Source: a virus
Reading direction: 5' to 3' (one strand)
DNA length: 23,869 bases
Virus record (IMG/VR): IMGVR_UViG_3300009155_000266
Span: 1 to 23,869 of that record
Position numbers and translations under genes: made by a program. The notes under the pieces were generated by a model, which was not told where the DNA came from, did no database searches, and saw only the letters and a program-made list of their open reading frames with translations. Positions 13,053-21,537 of the stretch are shown in pieces; position 1 is the stretch's first letter, and each line of letters opens with the position of its first letter.

Positions 13053-16000
13053 TTATAAAGTTGCTTTTACTTTTAGTTTATTCCCCTCAGCCAAATCCCT
13101 TGCAATGTCATCCGAAACTACATAAGCCTGAAGCCTATCAATGCGATTATTAATTGCATCCGTCTTTGCCTCAATAACTTGTAAAAAGTTGCTTAAATCA
13201 TTGTTGCCTGATATACCTTGTATTGGTGCAGAAATCGGAGGAACCATGCCACCCTCCGCAAAACCTTTTATACCAATCTTTCTAAACGTCGGAGATCCGC
13301 CTAATAAACTTTGCTGCCTTTGATTTAATACAACCTCACCGCGTTTAACATAAGCAAGGACGTTGTCACCGTTTGACCGTGTTGGAATATTTTGTTTTTG
13401 ATTGACCCTTTGCCCTGTTACGACGCCACCTTCGGCAAGGGGTTGGGCGGCTATCGTTGCAATTTGTGCGGCTGATGCTATTGCCGTAGGAATGGCAAGT
13501 AAAAATGAACCTTGAGCCAATGCTTTTTGAAAAGCCAAAGCGCCTTGAATGATTGCTTGAATTAATGCAATCTTCTTTTCATCTTTTGCTGCTTTTATTC
13601 TAAGGGCTTCAGCTTCGGCTTGTTGTTGCTCAAGTAATAACTTTTGATTTGCTATATCCTTTTCAATCCTTTTCTTTCTTAACCCCGATGCCTTTTCAGC
13701 CTTTGCTTCAAGTTCTGCAATATTGTTTTCCGTGTTGGTTATCTGTTCGTTTATAGCCTCGGCTTCCTTTTGCGCCCTTGCCTGTTGGAAGGTAGAAATT
13801 ATATCGGTCACCGAAAGAATAGAATCGCTAATTGAATTAATTAATTCTTGAGTATTTGCTTTTTTATCTTCTAACTTTTTTTTGTCAATTTCTTTTAATT
13901 TTTCAGCCGCCTCTTCTTCATTTTTAATATTTTCTTGATTTGCTTTTTCAATGTCATCAAAATTCTTTCGGTAAACATTGACCTCCTCTTTTGATAAAGC
14001 TTGTTTGCTTTTATTAAAATTAGCTTCGGCATTTTGTCTTTCAACAATCAAGTTTTCAGCCTCTTTACTTCCAGTCTTTTCAAGGGCTAATAAAGCATTT
14101 ATTCTTTGAACCTCTGCATTATAATCCTCATCTAAAATAACACGGCGATTGTTAATGTTTTCAATCTCATCTTCAGTTGTGGTTTGCTTTGAACGTGCAA
14201 GGTTAATGACAGACTGAGCAACTTTAAAATTTTGGTTAATTTCATCAATGGCAATCCTTTTCTTTTCTTCGTCTGACTTACCAAGTATTTCGTTCTGGGC
14301 ATCAACCGCCGTTTTAATCTGGGCGTTGACCTCGTTTAATTTTACCGCCAATTCCTTTTGAGTTCCAGAACCAACCACGGCTTCGCCAAATGCCTTTTGT
14401 AATTTACTTTGTTCTTCCTGTAATTTTGCCAATGAGCCATCAACAAAGGACTTTGCAAGTTTTTCCCCAGTTTTTTTGCCCGTTGTAGTTACTATTGGGT
14501 CAGGTTTAAATTTTTCTAATTCGGATTCAATGCCTTTTATTTCTTCGCCTAATCTTTTATAATCAGCGCTACCAAACAATGTTATTTTTCTTGCATTTCT
14601 TTTTTCAGCTAATTTTTGCTCTAAACCCGATTGAGTTCCTAAAAGTGCTTTTGCAAGTGAAGCTTGTCTTTTCTTTTCTTCTTCTTCTGTTTTTTTATTT
14701 ATAAGTTCTATTTCTTTATTACCATTTTTTATTTCACTATTAAATACTTTAAAAAATGATAAAACAGACCCCTCAGGTTTTGTAAATTCGGCAAATGCTT
14801 TTTTATAAGCGCTTAATCGATTTGGTACTTGTTCAAAATATCTTAAAACATTTGATAAAACATTATTTAAAAATATCTTTCCTTTTGCAGTTGCAATTTC
14901 AAATTCAACACCAGTATTTGCAAGTATTTCATTATACCCCTTTTCACTTTCCTCAAGTTGTTTATTAACGTTATATAATTCTTCTTGTTGCTTTTGATAT
15001 AGTGTTGTTGATAATGTGACATCTTCTGTACTTTTTAAAACTTCACCTAATGTAAAAATATAATCAACACCAACATCTTCGCCTCCAGATTTAAAAACAT
15101 CTGCAATTACAGTTTGCAGTTGAGTGCCAGCAACTCCAGTTTCTTTTAATTTTTCTGTTATTAAACTGAAAGCTTGCCCAGATGTAACCGAACCATTATT
15201 TATATTAGCAAAAAGTTGATTTGTAAACTGTTCGCCAAAAGCCCCAATTAAAGCATCTTTTGAACTTTTTGTTTGCTCCCTAATTGATTCACCAAAAAAT
15301 TTAACAATATCTAAACCTTTATTTGAAAATATCCCTTCGTTTGCCGCAGAAATAGAAACTCTTAAAAAATCTTCTGCACTTAATCCAGCGTCTCTAAATT
15401 GAACTGAAAATTCTTTTAAATTATCTAAATATTGACCTTGAGCGTCTGCGCCTTTTCGAAAACCAATTTCAATTAAATCAAGTGCTTGAGGAAAAGATAA
15501 ACCTAAAGCCTTGCTTGCACTATTTGCAGCTATTACAATTTCGTCAACATCTTTTTTATATGTGTTTGCTATCGCTTTACTTTGCGCAACCGTATTTTGT
15601 AAAGCGTCACCAGTTAACTCAGTAAAATTTTGAACCTGAGCCGATAAGCGTCTTGTTTCTTCTACTCCAACGCTGATGCTTTGAAATATTTCGCTTATGG
15701 CACTAAATGCAGTTAAGGCAATGCCAATAGCACCTAAACCAATATTTAAAGCACCTGTCGTTTTGCCAAGTTGAGTAATTCCCATTGACATTCCACCAAT
15801 AGCGCCTGTAACCTGTCCTAATGTTCCGCTTAACTTAGGAAAAAAGTTTGATAACGCCTCGGTATAACCACCGACATTCCTTTGGAATTGCCCTACGGTT
15901 GCGTCTATACCCTTTAATCTTTTGTCTAAAGCCCCGATTGATACTAATAAATCCTTTGCCTCCTGAGTGTTATCCTGTTGAGCGGCTGCTAAATCTTTGT

Positions 16001-16301
16001 ATCTTTTTCTTTGGTCATTTAATTCCTTTGATAAACGTCGATATGCCCCTTCGCTTTTATCGATGCCCGCTATCTCTTCTTTCCTTAACTTAACTTGTTC
16101 CCTTGTAACATCGTTAACCAATGATTGAGCCGCTTTTAAATCGACTAACTTTTTTTCAAGTTTCTTAATTTCGTCAACGTCTGCGGTCTTTTTTAACTCG
16201 GCGTTTAACTCAGCTATCTGCCTTTTTAGTTGTGTTGCCGTTTCAATCGTTCCCGCTAAACCTTCTATCTGAATTTTAAAACCAATTACCTTTTCAGCCA
16301 T
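13053..16301 (-). CDS. Tail tape measure protein
   Basis: This 1082-residue protein is by far the longest product. Residues 15-150 are coiled coil (TATQLKRQIAELNAELKKT). A Gly/Ala-rich hydrophobic stretch follows at about 160-205 (GTLGQVTGAIGGMSMG), then a phage_MIN/TMP-like region with VQNFTELTG, and long coiled coils at about 530-900. A hydrophobic part (IALIQAIIQGALAFQKAL..LLAIPTAIASAAQIAT) precedes the typical C-terminal motifs AEGGVVTG, GDNVLAYVKRGEVVLN and GFAEGGMV. It would set tail length and leave the tail during DNA injection. I see no lytic domain inside it. It shares one base with the 71-residue gene upstream (TAATG). Confidence 0.93.
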   Translation of the reverse strand: MAEKVIGFKIQIEGLAGTIETATQLKRQIAELNAELKKTADVDEIKKLEKKLVDLKAAQSLVNDVTREQVKLRKEEIAGIDKSEGAYRRLSKELNDQRKRYKDLAAAQQDNTQEAKDLLVSIGALDKRLKGIDATVGQFQRNVGGYTEALSNFFPKLSGTLGQVTGAIGGMSMGITQLGKTTGALNIGLGAIGIALTAFSAISEIFQSISVGVEETRRLSAQVQNFTELTGDALQNTVAQSKAIANTYKKDVDEIVIAANSASKALGLSFPQALDLIEIGFRKGADAQGQYLDNLKEFSVQFRDAGLSAEDFLRVSISAANEGIFSNKGLDIVKFFGESIREQTKSSKDALIGAFGEQFTNQLFANINNGSVTSGQAFSLITEKLKETGVAGTQLQTVIADVFKSGGEDVGVDYIFTLGEVLKSTEDVTLSTTLYQKQQEELYNVNKQLEESEKGYNEILANTGVEFEIATAKGKIFLNNVLSNVLRYFEQVPNRLSAYKKAFAEFTKPEGSVLSFFKVFNSEIKNGNKEIELINKKTEEEEKKRQASLAKALLGTQSGLEQKLAEKRNARKITLFGSADYKRLGEEIKGIESELEKFKPDPIVTTTGKKTGEKLAKSFVDGSLAKLQEEQSKLQKAFGEAVVGSGTQKELAVKLNEVNAQIKTAVDAQNEILGKSDEEKKRIAIDEINQNFKVAQSVINLARSKQTTTEDEIENINNRRVILDEDYNAEVQRINALLALEKTGSKEAENLIVERQNAEANFNKSKQALSKEEVNVYRKNFDDIEKANQENIKNEEEAAEKLKEIDKKKLEDKKANTQELINSISDSILSVTDIISTFQQARAQKEAEAINEQITNTENNIAELEAKAEKASGLRKKRIEKDIANQKLLLEQQQAEAEALRIKAAKDEKKIALIQAIIQGALAFQKALAQGSFLLAIPTAIASAAQIATIAAQPLAEGGVVTGQRVNQKQNIPTRSNGDNVLAYVKRGEVVLNQRQQSLLGGSPTFRKIGIKGFAEGGMVPPISAPIQGISGNNDLSNFLQVIEAKTDAINNRIDRLQAYVVSDDIARDLAEGNKLKVKATL

Positions 16302-16516
16302 TATATTTTTATTTTATTAATGACATCCTTCAAGTATGCCATATTAATAATATATTCATCGTTTTGTAAAACACCGCGTACCAAATTTAAATGAATTATG
16401 GAAGCCTTTTGAGCAAGATAAAACACGCGCCCTGTTTCCTCGATTTCATCATCAAGAATAAAGGTTGAATAAAATTCAAGAAATACCTTTTTGCCCAATG
16501 CTTCTTTGTCTTCCAT
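16301..16516 (-). CDS. Small unknown protein before the tape measure (71 aa)
   Basis: I do not recognise this 71-residue acidic helical protein (LEFYSTFILDDEIEETGRVFYLAQKA has that character; seen in pieces). It sits directly before the tape measure gene and shares one base at each end with its neighbours (TAATG at 16516 and 16301). In many siphoviruses the slot before the tape measure holds tail assembly chaperones, but this protein is shorter than usual for that class and shows no frameshift partner. Tail-related function is inferred from position. Confidence 0.6.
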   Translation of the reverse strand: MEDKEALGKKVFLEFYSTFILDDEIEETGRVFYLAQKASIIHLNLVRGVLQNDEYIINMAYLKDVINKIKI

Positions 16517-18951
16517 TATCCTTTTGTTACACCGTTTACAACTACCTCATAATTTGCCCCGTCATAATGGGTATCTACATTTATACCAATGGTTGAGCCA
16601 CTAATTATATATTGTACCGTTGGTATTAACTTTTGTCCGTTCATAAATACAAGTACATTTGCATTCGTGTTGCTTACCTGAGTGATACCAGAATTAGGCG
16701 CAAGCACCAAAACGTTTGTCATTGAATTTAAGAACGGAGTGTAAGATAATTGGATATTCACCGTTGCCCCATTTGCACCTACTAAGCCGCTACCTGAGCC
16801 TGTTACCGTTCCACTTTGAGGCGAAGCCCCAGCAAGTGTAATCGTATTGACAACTTTTGTTAAATCATTTGTATTTGGTTTTTCATCGTAAAGCAAAACC
16901 GTTTTCGCTGGACTATTGGATTTTGGATTGTATTCCAAACTTTGTATAATAAAGTTCGATGAACCAATGATTCCTTTGCGCCTAAATGAAAGTTGCGTTA
17001 TATCTTTTGGTTTCCATTTGGCAAATGTCGTGTAAACTTTACCAAGTTCAATGCGCTTGTAAGTTTGTAAATGAAAGGTTTTAAAAACGCCTTGCATTAC
17101 GTTCGTATAATTAGTAACCTCGTCCGAAAAGGATAGGTTAAAATCCGCACCGCTTGGGTCATTGTAATTTACCATGAAGGCGGCTGGAAAATCAAAAGCC
17201 GAAGCCGCTGAAGTTGTTTCGTCGAACAATCTTATTTTACCATCTAAGCCCGCACGCCTTCCAGCGTAATAAAGCAAACGAGGTGCAAGGTTATAATTTG
17301 GTTCGGCGTCCGTCACCGTATTATAATCATCACCAAATACTAAAGGCATTTGTGCCCCGTATGTTCCTCCCGTGGTAATAGTAACGTCGTTTATATGGAT
17401 TGCTTTGGCAAAGAAATTTGTATATATAAATTCAATACCATTTTCAAATCTGTCAGTTGGGAAATTGTAGCCTCCTGAATAAATATTTACCCCGCGTCTT
17501 TCTTCTTCCTTGTTTGTCGTATCGTCGTCCGTGGCGTATGCCAAAACCTGACTTGATTTATAACCGTCTAAAACTTGAAAGTCTGAGCCATCAACGTCGC
17601 GGACATTTAAATCATACTTGTTTGAGGCTTTAAAGAAGCCGTCAAAACTTGTAATGCTTGCCGCTCCCGTGCTATTTGCCCGATACCTGATTGTATAATC
17701 GTCCTTTGGGTAGGCGTAAACCTGTCGATTTAATACGTCTGTCTCCCATGCAAGATTAAAAATGGTTGTAAGGTCTGCTATTATATCCCTTGCATACCAT
17801 GAAATAGGGATAATATATTGCAAGTTTACAATTTCACCCGTTTCCAATCCCTCTTTTTCTGCCACAATTGACAAAGAACCAGCAATAGAAAGGTTAAAAG
17901 ATACATTTTCATATCTTAATCTAAGTTTTACGGTATCATTTGCAACCAAATCACCCAGAAATTCAAGTGAAATTGAATCATTTAAGGATGTTTCATTCGT
18001 TAAATCATAGGTTGAAACGTTGTTTCCATTAACTTCAAAGAACAAAATAAGCTCCGCAAATTGGTTTATATCTCCAATAGTAGCCGTTAACGTTACATTT
18101 AACTCAGCTATTAACTCGTATAAAGCATTTATCGGGACAGTGTAAGTTCCCCCAGTATAATTTCCCCCTGTATCAAAGTTTGGTGAAGTTGTTTCGTCTG
18201 TAAATGTAATGTCAACCGTTCCATTTTCTCCCGCTGACTTGGTAAAGGTTGAAGGCGAAGGGTTGGAAGCCCTGAGATTTACAAAGTCTTTTATATAATC
18301 CGCATCAAGGTTAAGACCCATTGGAATAATCAAACGATTAAACGGGTCTGTCTTAAAAATACTGTTTAATTGATAACCTTTGTCTTTAAAAGCCTTTTCC
18401 AATATCTGCCAAATAAAAATAGCTGGGGTTAACTCATTGTATAAAATATAGGTTTCGTTTTCCCATGCCTTCCACTTCATTAAAATAAAACAATACTCAG
18501 CCGTAACAGGGTTGTAATTTGCCTTAACCGTTGTTTCGCTTACCTCGATTGTTGACCAACCTAAATCCCTTACTAAAATATTTCCCACGTCTGCAAACCA
18601 ATCGGCATTGTTTCCAATCAATGATACTTTAAAATTGGCTGCAACAAAACCAGAATTAATCGCTTGTAAATCTGCACCCTCTAACCTTGCTTTTCCTGTT
18701 AGTATTGGCACACCATCGACTTCAAGTCTTGCTGACAATAACTTGTAAGCATTGGTTACAATTGCACCAGCATCGGTTATGTTTTGAAATATATTTACGT
18801 TTGTCTTTGTTGCTGGAAGAGTCACATTTCTTTTAGAATGCGCACCCGATATATTGCCTAATTCAATATTCTCAATCGAATAATCAATTGTTACATTGAC
18901 CTCATTTTGGTTTAAATCTACTTCTTGACCGCCTATAAATAATTTTATCAT
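16516..18951 (-). CDS. Large tail-tip / baseplate-like protein
   Basis: This 811-residue beta-rich protein begins LFIGGQEVDLNQNEV, then SGAHSKRNVTLPATKTN and LEVDGVPILTGKARLEG, a pattern I associate with tail-tip hub proteins of Bacteroidota phages. The middle contains LIAELNVTLTATIGD-type strands and RGVNIYSGGYNFPTD. The C-terminal 110 residues end in VLVFMNGQKLIPTVQYIISG and YDGANYEVVVNG, a small repeat-fold module often at fiber or hub ends. It overlaps the upstream gene by ATGA and the downstream small gene by one base. It probably forms the tip below the tape measure. Exact role (Tal-type hub or fiber holder) not resolved. Confidence 0.65.
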   Translation of the reverse strand: MIKLFIGGQEVDLNQNEVNVTIDYSIENIELGNISGAHSKRNVTLPATKTNVNIFQNITDAGAIVTNAYKLLSARLEVDGVPILTGKARLEGADLQAINSGFVAANFKVSLIGNNADWFADVGNILVRDLGWSTIEVSETTVKANYNPVTAEYCFILMKWKAWENETYILYNELTPAIFIWQILEKAFKDKGYQLNSIFKTDPFNRLIIPMGLNLDADYIKDFVNLRASNPSPSTFTKSAGENGTVDITFTDETTSPNFDTGGNYTGGTYTVPINALYELIAELNVTLTATIGDINQFAELILFFEVNGNNVSTYDLTNETSLNDSISLEFLGDLVANDTVKLRLRYENVSFNLSIAGSLSIVAEKEGLETGEIVNLQYIIPISWYARDIIADLTTIFNLAWETDVLNRQVYAYPKDDYTIRYRANSTGAASITSFDGFFKASNKYDLNVRDVDGSDFQVLDGYKSSQVLAYATDDDTTNKEEERRGVNIYSGGYNFPTDRFENGIEFIYTNFFAKAIHINDVTITTGGTYGAQMPLVFGDDYNTVTDAEPNYNLAPRLLYYAGRRAGLDGKIRLFDETTSAASAFDFPAAFMVNYNDPSGADFNLSFSDEVTNYTNVMQGVFKTFHLQTYKRIELGKVYTTFAKWKPKDITQLSFRRKGIIGSSNFIIQSLEYNPKSNSPAKTVLLYDEKPNTNDLTKVVNTITLAGASPQSGTVTGSGSGLVGANGATVNIQLSYTPFLNSMTNVLVLAPNSGITQVSNTNANVLVFMNGQKLIPTVQYIISGSTIGINVDTHYDGANYEVVVNGVTKG

Positions 18952-20156
18952 AACTGGGCGGTTGGTTTATTTGGATAGGTAATTTCAAAAGATAACTCAA
19001 TGTCTGTTGTCCTATTGTTGTCCGTCAATGTTTCAGCGTTTGAAATAGTTACATTGACATATTTACCATTCTCAATGACGTAAACCTCAGGGGAATAAAA
19101 CATTGAGGCAATGTAAACCGCGTCCTCATGCGGAATACTGCATTTAACTTGCTTTCTTTTGTTTACCCTTTGATTTGTCTTTATAATTGTTTTATCATAA
19201 CTGTTTGCGCGTGGATTAGTTACTACACTCCACGGCTGCGATATGTTTATTATATCCGCATTGGCGTTTTGTAAGTCTTGAATCAAGCCGCGAAATTGAT
19301 AACTTTCTGCACCTCCATATTTACCGAACCAAAATAAGTCAATGTTATTATTGCAATTTGGCTCAAGGAAAATCTCAATGCTTTCTGAACGCTGCGTATA
19401 ACTTCCATCGTAATAACCAACGGAAACCGAATAAAAATTGTACGCACTTGACGAGGCTGGGAAATTACCCATGTGAAAGACTGCGGTACTTCCAAAGATG
19501 TTAGCCGCACCAACGGACAAAGAATATAAGTCATTGTTAGCTGAGGAAACAACAAAGTCAACAATCGTCTCCGCGCTTGACCCTGACTTAGTATAAAATT
19601 GAAACCTTCCAGCGTTTACCCCTTTGCCAACAAATGAAAGAAATATATTCCCATCCTCATTGCATCGCCTGTCTTGGTTATTTGTGGTAAGGAATTTAAA
19701 AGGATTTGCCGACGGTTGATAAAAGTCGCTTAGATTAAAGTCGTTATCGTCCCCGTAAAACTGTGAAGGAATAACAAAACCCGTGGAACTAAATTGACTT
19801 GCCGTTGATGTAACAAGGAAACCCGCACTACTTACCGTTTGGTTCTTTGATACGCAATAGACTGACTTTATAACATCCGTGTTATTTGTCAAGGAATAAG
19901 TATCAAGCGTTCCAAAGAAACTTGTCTTTGACCCCGTTAATGGCGCAACGTCGGAGTAAAGGAAGCTTTGGATATTGGTATCAAATACCGCGCTGCTTCC
20001 ACTTGTTCCCGTCTGAGCCGCTAAGAAAGACCCTGCAAGGCTGCCACCAACGTAAACATCGATTTGTTGCTGAACCACCGCTGAAGGCTCAATGCTGCGA
20101 TAAGATACAGGATAAAGAAGGCTTGATAATGTGTCTGGGTTTATCGTGTAACTCAT
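18948..20156 (-). CDS. Tail protein, distal-tail-type candidate
   Basis: This 402-residue beta-rich protein carries many Ser, Asn and aromatic residues. The core (LFWFGKYGGAESYQFRG, then KTNQRVNKRKQVKCSIP and EVYVIENGKYVNVTISN) is of the sort encoded beside the tail hub in Bacteroidota siphoviruses. It has no signal or membrane segment. It overlaps both neighbours by 4 bases (ATGA at 20153-20156 and at 18948-18951), so it is made together with the large tail-tip protein. I place it in the tail tip from position and composition; no family domain is recognised with certainty. Confidence 0.55.
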   Translation of the reverse strand: MSYTINPDTLSSLLYPVSYRSIEPSAVVQQQIDVYVGGSLAGSFLAAQTGTSGSSAVFDTNIQSFLYSDVAPLTGSKTSFFGTLDTYSLTNNTDVIKSVYCVSKNQTVSSAGFLVTSTASQFSSTGFVIPSQFYGDDNDFNLSDFYQPSANPFKFLTTNNQDRRCNEDGNIFLSFVGKGVNAGRFQFYTKSGSSAETIVDFVVSSANNDLYSLSVGAANIFGSTAVFHMGNFPASSSAYNFYSVSVGYYDGSYTQRSESIEIFLEPNCNNNIDLFWFGKYGGAESYQFRGLIQDLQNANADIINISQPWSVVTNPRANSYDKTIIKTNQRVNKRKQVKCSIPHEDAVYIASMFYSPEVYVIENGKYVNVTISNAETLTDNNRTTDIELSFEITYPNKPTAQL

Positions 20157-20683
20157 CTGTTTAATATTGATTTGTAATAACTTTCAATCGTTGCCTCAAC
20201 GCTAAAGGTAATGGCATTCTCGATTAACTCAATGAACTTTGGACTATTTTTGTCCAATGCTATTTCTATAAAGCCCGTTCTTCTTCCCGTCTTTGAATGC
20301 TTGATAACACTATTCTTTGTTGGCATTCCTTCTAATTTATGCTTTGATGCAATCGCAAAAGCAATACCCTTAGCCTCTTTGTCGCTTTTCCCCATTCGCC
20401 TTTTGACGTAATCAATTAAGCCGTCAATGTACTTACTTGTTTTTCTTCCGCTGTTTGGGTAATATGGTATCTTGTTTGAGGGCACACCTTCATTATTTAT
20501 CGCCATGTAATCAGGAACAAGCCCCTCAATGACAAGCGTATTAATTTCAAACTTTACAAGGGTTTCCATTTGCTTGACGGCTGAACCTGATAACTCATGA
20601 CCCTGTGCCCGCCATTCATTGGCAACCACGGTAATCGCTAAAAGGCTAATGTCATCCGCTAACTTTTGTAAACTTGCATCCAT
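20153..20683 (-). CDS. Morphogenesis-type protein (176 aa), function uncertain
   Basis: This 176-residue protein is helical at both ends with a basic middle (PNSGRKTSKYIDGLIDYVKRRMGKSDKEAKGIAF, seen as motifs SGRKTSKY and KRRMGKSDKE). It then has HSKTGRRTGFIEIAL and a C-terminal helix. The overall shape recalls HK97 gp10-like tail completion or virion morphogenesis proteins, but I cannot confirm it. The leader before its ATG is TTATTTATTCCT, poorer in A than elsewhere, and directly follows a UUCG hairpin. It overlaps the next gene by ATGA. Confidence 0.55.
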   Translation of the reverse strand: MDASLQKLADDISLLAITVVANEWRAQGHELSGSAVKQMETLVKFEINTLVIEGLVPDYMAINNEGVPSNKIPYYPNSGRKTSKYIDGLIDYVKRRMGKSDKEAKGIAFAIASKHKLEGMPTKNSVIKHSKTGRRTGFIEIALDKNSPKFIELIENAITFSVEATIESYYKSILNR

Positions 20684-20695
20684 AGGAATAAATAA

Positions 20696-20715
20696 GGTAA
20701 CCCCGAAGGGCTACC
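20696..20715 (-). terminator. UUCG-loop hairpin between fiber genes and tail-tip genes
   Basis: On the - strand GGTAGCCC pairs with GGGTTACC over 8 bp (one G-T) around a TTCG loop closed by C-G, an extra-stable RNA tetraloop. It begins 6 bases after the stop of the 130-residue gene and is followed by TTATTTATTCC, T-rich but broken. It could terminate a share of transcripts or stabilise the upstream 3' end. Confidence 0.5.
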
Positions 20716-20721
20716 GTGTTT

Positions 20722-21114
20722 TTAATCTATTCTAATTGTAAGCTGAGAAGCATTAAATTTAACTTCATCACCAATAGCTATTGATTTCCCAGTTCCTAAA
20801 GCACCGTAAAACAATAAATTACCAGATGTGGAATTGTCAAAAATACCAAAATTATCGGCACTTGTAGCACTTGAAGCCGCCGTTACAATAGTAATTGCAG
20901 CCGTGTTGGAAATAGTTGCCGTTGCTCCCGTGGTTGTCGTCCAACCGCCAGCGTTTACGGCAATACGAGAATACAAGCCCGTACCACCAAGACCCGTTTC
21001 GGTTGGCGACCCGTTAAACAATTGCACCCATGTAGCCGAAGGCTGAGTTGGGAACGCACCGCCGTTGACCCAGTCGAGAATCTCGTTCTCTAAATAATTT
21101 GAAAATGCACTCAT
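20722..21114 (-). CDS. Short tail-fiber-type protein (130 aa)
   Basis: This 130-residue protein follows a pattern common to many phage tail-fiber-associated proteins. It starts with SNYLENEILDWV and then has TWVQLFNGSPTETGLGG. LYSRIAVNAGGWTT, SNTAAITIVTAAS and NFGIFDNSTSGNLLFYGAL follow, ending in a GDEVKFNASQLTIRID strand pair. These proteins usually lie among receptor-binding or tail-tip genes. No signal or membrane segment. The family pattern is strong although the biochemical role of these proteins is not settled. It lies just upstream of the UUCG hairpin. Confidence 0.72.
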   Translation of the reverse strand: MSAFSNYLENEILDWVNGGAFPTQPSATWVQLFNGSPTETGLGGTGLYSRIAVNAGGWTTTTGATATISNTAAITIVTAASSATSADNFGIFDNSTSGNLLFYGALGTGKSIAIGDEVKFNASQLTIRID

Positions 21115-21131
21115 TTATAAAGTTTTTAACG

Positions 21132-21536
21132 TTAAAAATTTATTTCTTCCCAGTTGCCTATTTCCTCATTCCATCTGTACATTTTGCCATCATTTGGATA
21201 AGGTATAGGTGATTGCCAAAGGCAATTTTGTTCGTTCAATGTCCAAGAAGGAAAATGTTTTGGTGGGATAAAAGCATCCCTTATGCTATCGTAATAATAA
21301 CCTATTCCAGCATAGTTTTTTCTAAATGCCTTGCTTTGGTCTTGGCTTGGCGTGTTGTTGTCGGCTTGGTAATGAATGCCGCCACGGGTGTTGTAAGAAG
21401 TGCGTTTAGCAACGCAATTAAACATTAAACCATAATGTTTTTCGGTATCGTTACCATTAAATGTACATACTTCATCTGCACCACTTATAACAGATGTAAC
21501 AAAATTTTCATTATTTAAAAGTGCGTAATGTGCCAT
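21132..21536 (-). CDS. Fiber-associated protein of a type common in marine phages (134 aa)
   Basis: This 134-residue protein opens AHYALLNNENFVTSVI and contains TSYNTRGGIHYQ, then FRKNYAGIGYYYDSIRDAF and IPPKHFPSWTLNEQNCLW. It ends with PIPYPNDGKMYRWNEE and a Trp. This is a recurring small virion protein of cyanophages and other aquatic phages, function unknown, usually near tail fibers. I set the start at the ATG at 21536, one base after the stop of the 754-residue gene. A longer in-frame ATG at 21593 would add 19 residues that overlap that gene and do not fit the family. Confidence 0.7.
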   Translation of the reverse strand: MAHYALLNNENFVTSVISGADEVCTFNGNDTEKHYGLMFNCVAKRTSYNTRGGIHYQADNNTPSQDQSKAFRKNYAGIGYYYDSIRDAFIPPKHFPSWTLNEQNCLWQSPIPYPNDGKMYRWNEEIGNWEEINF

Positions 21537-21537
21537 A

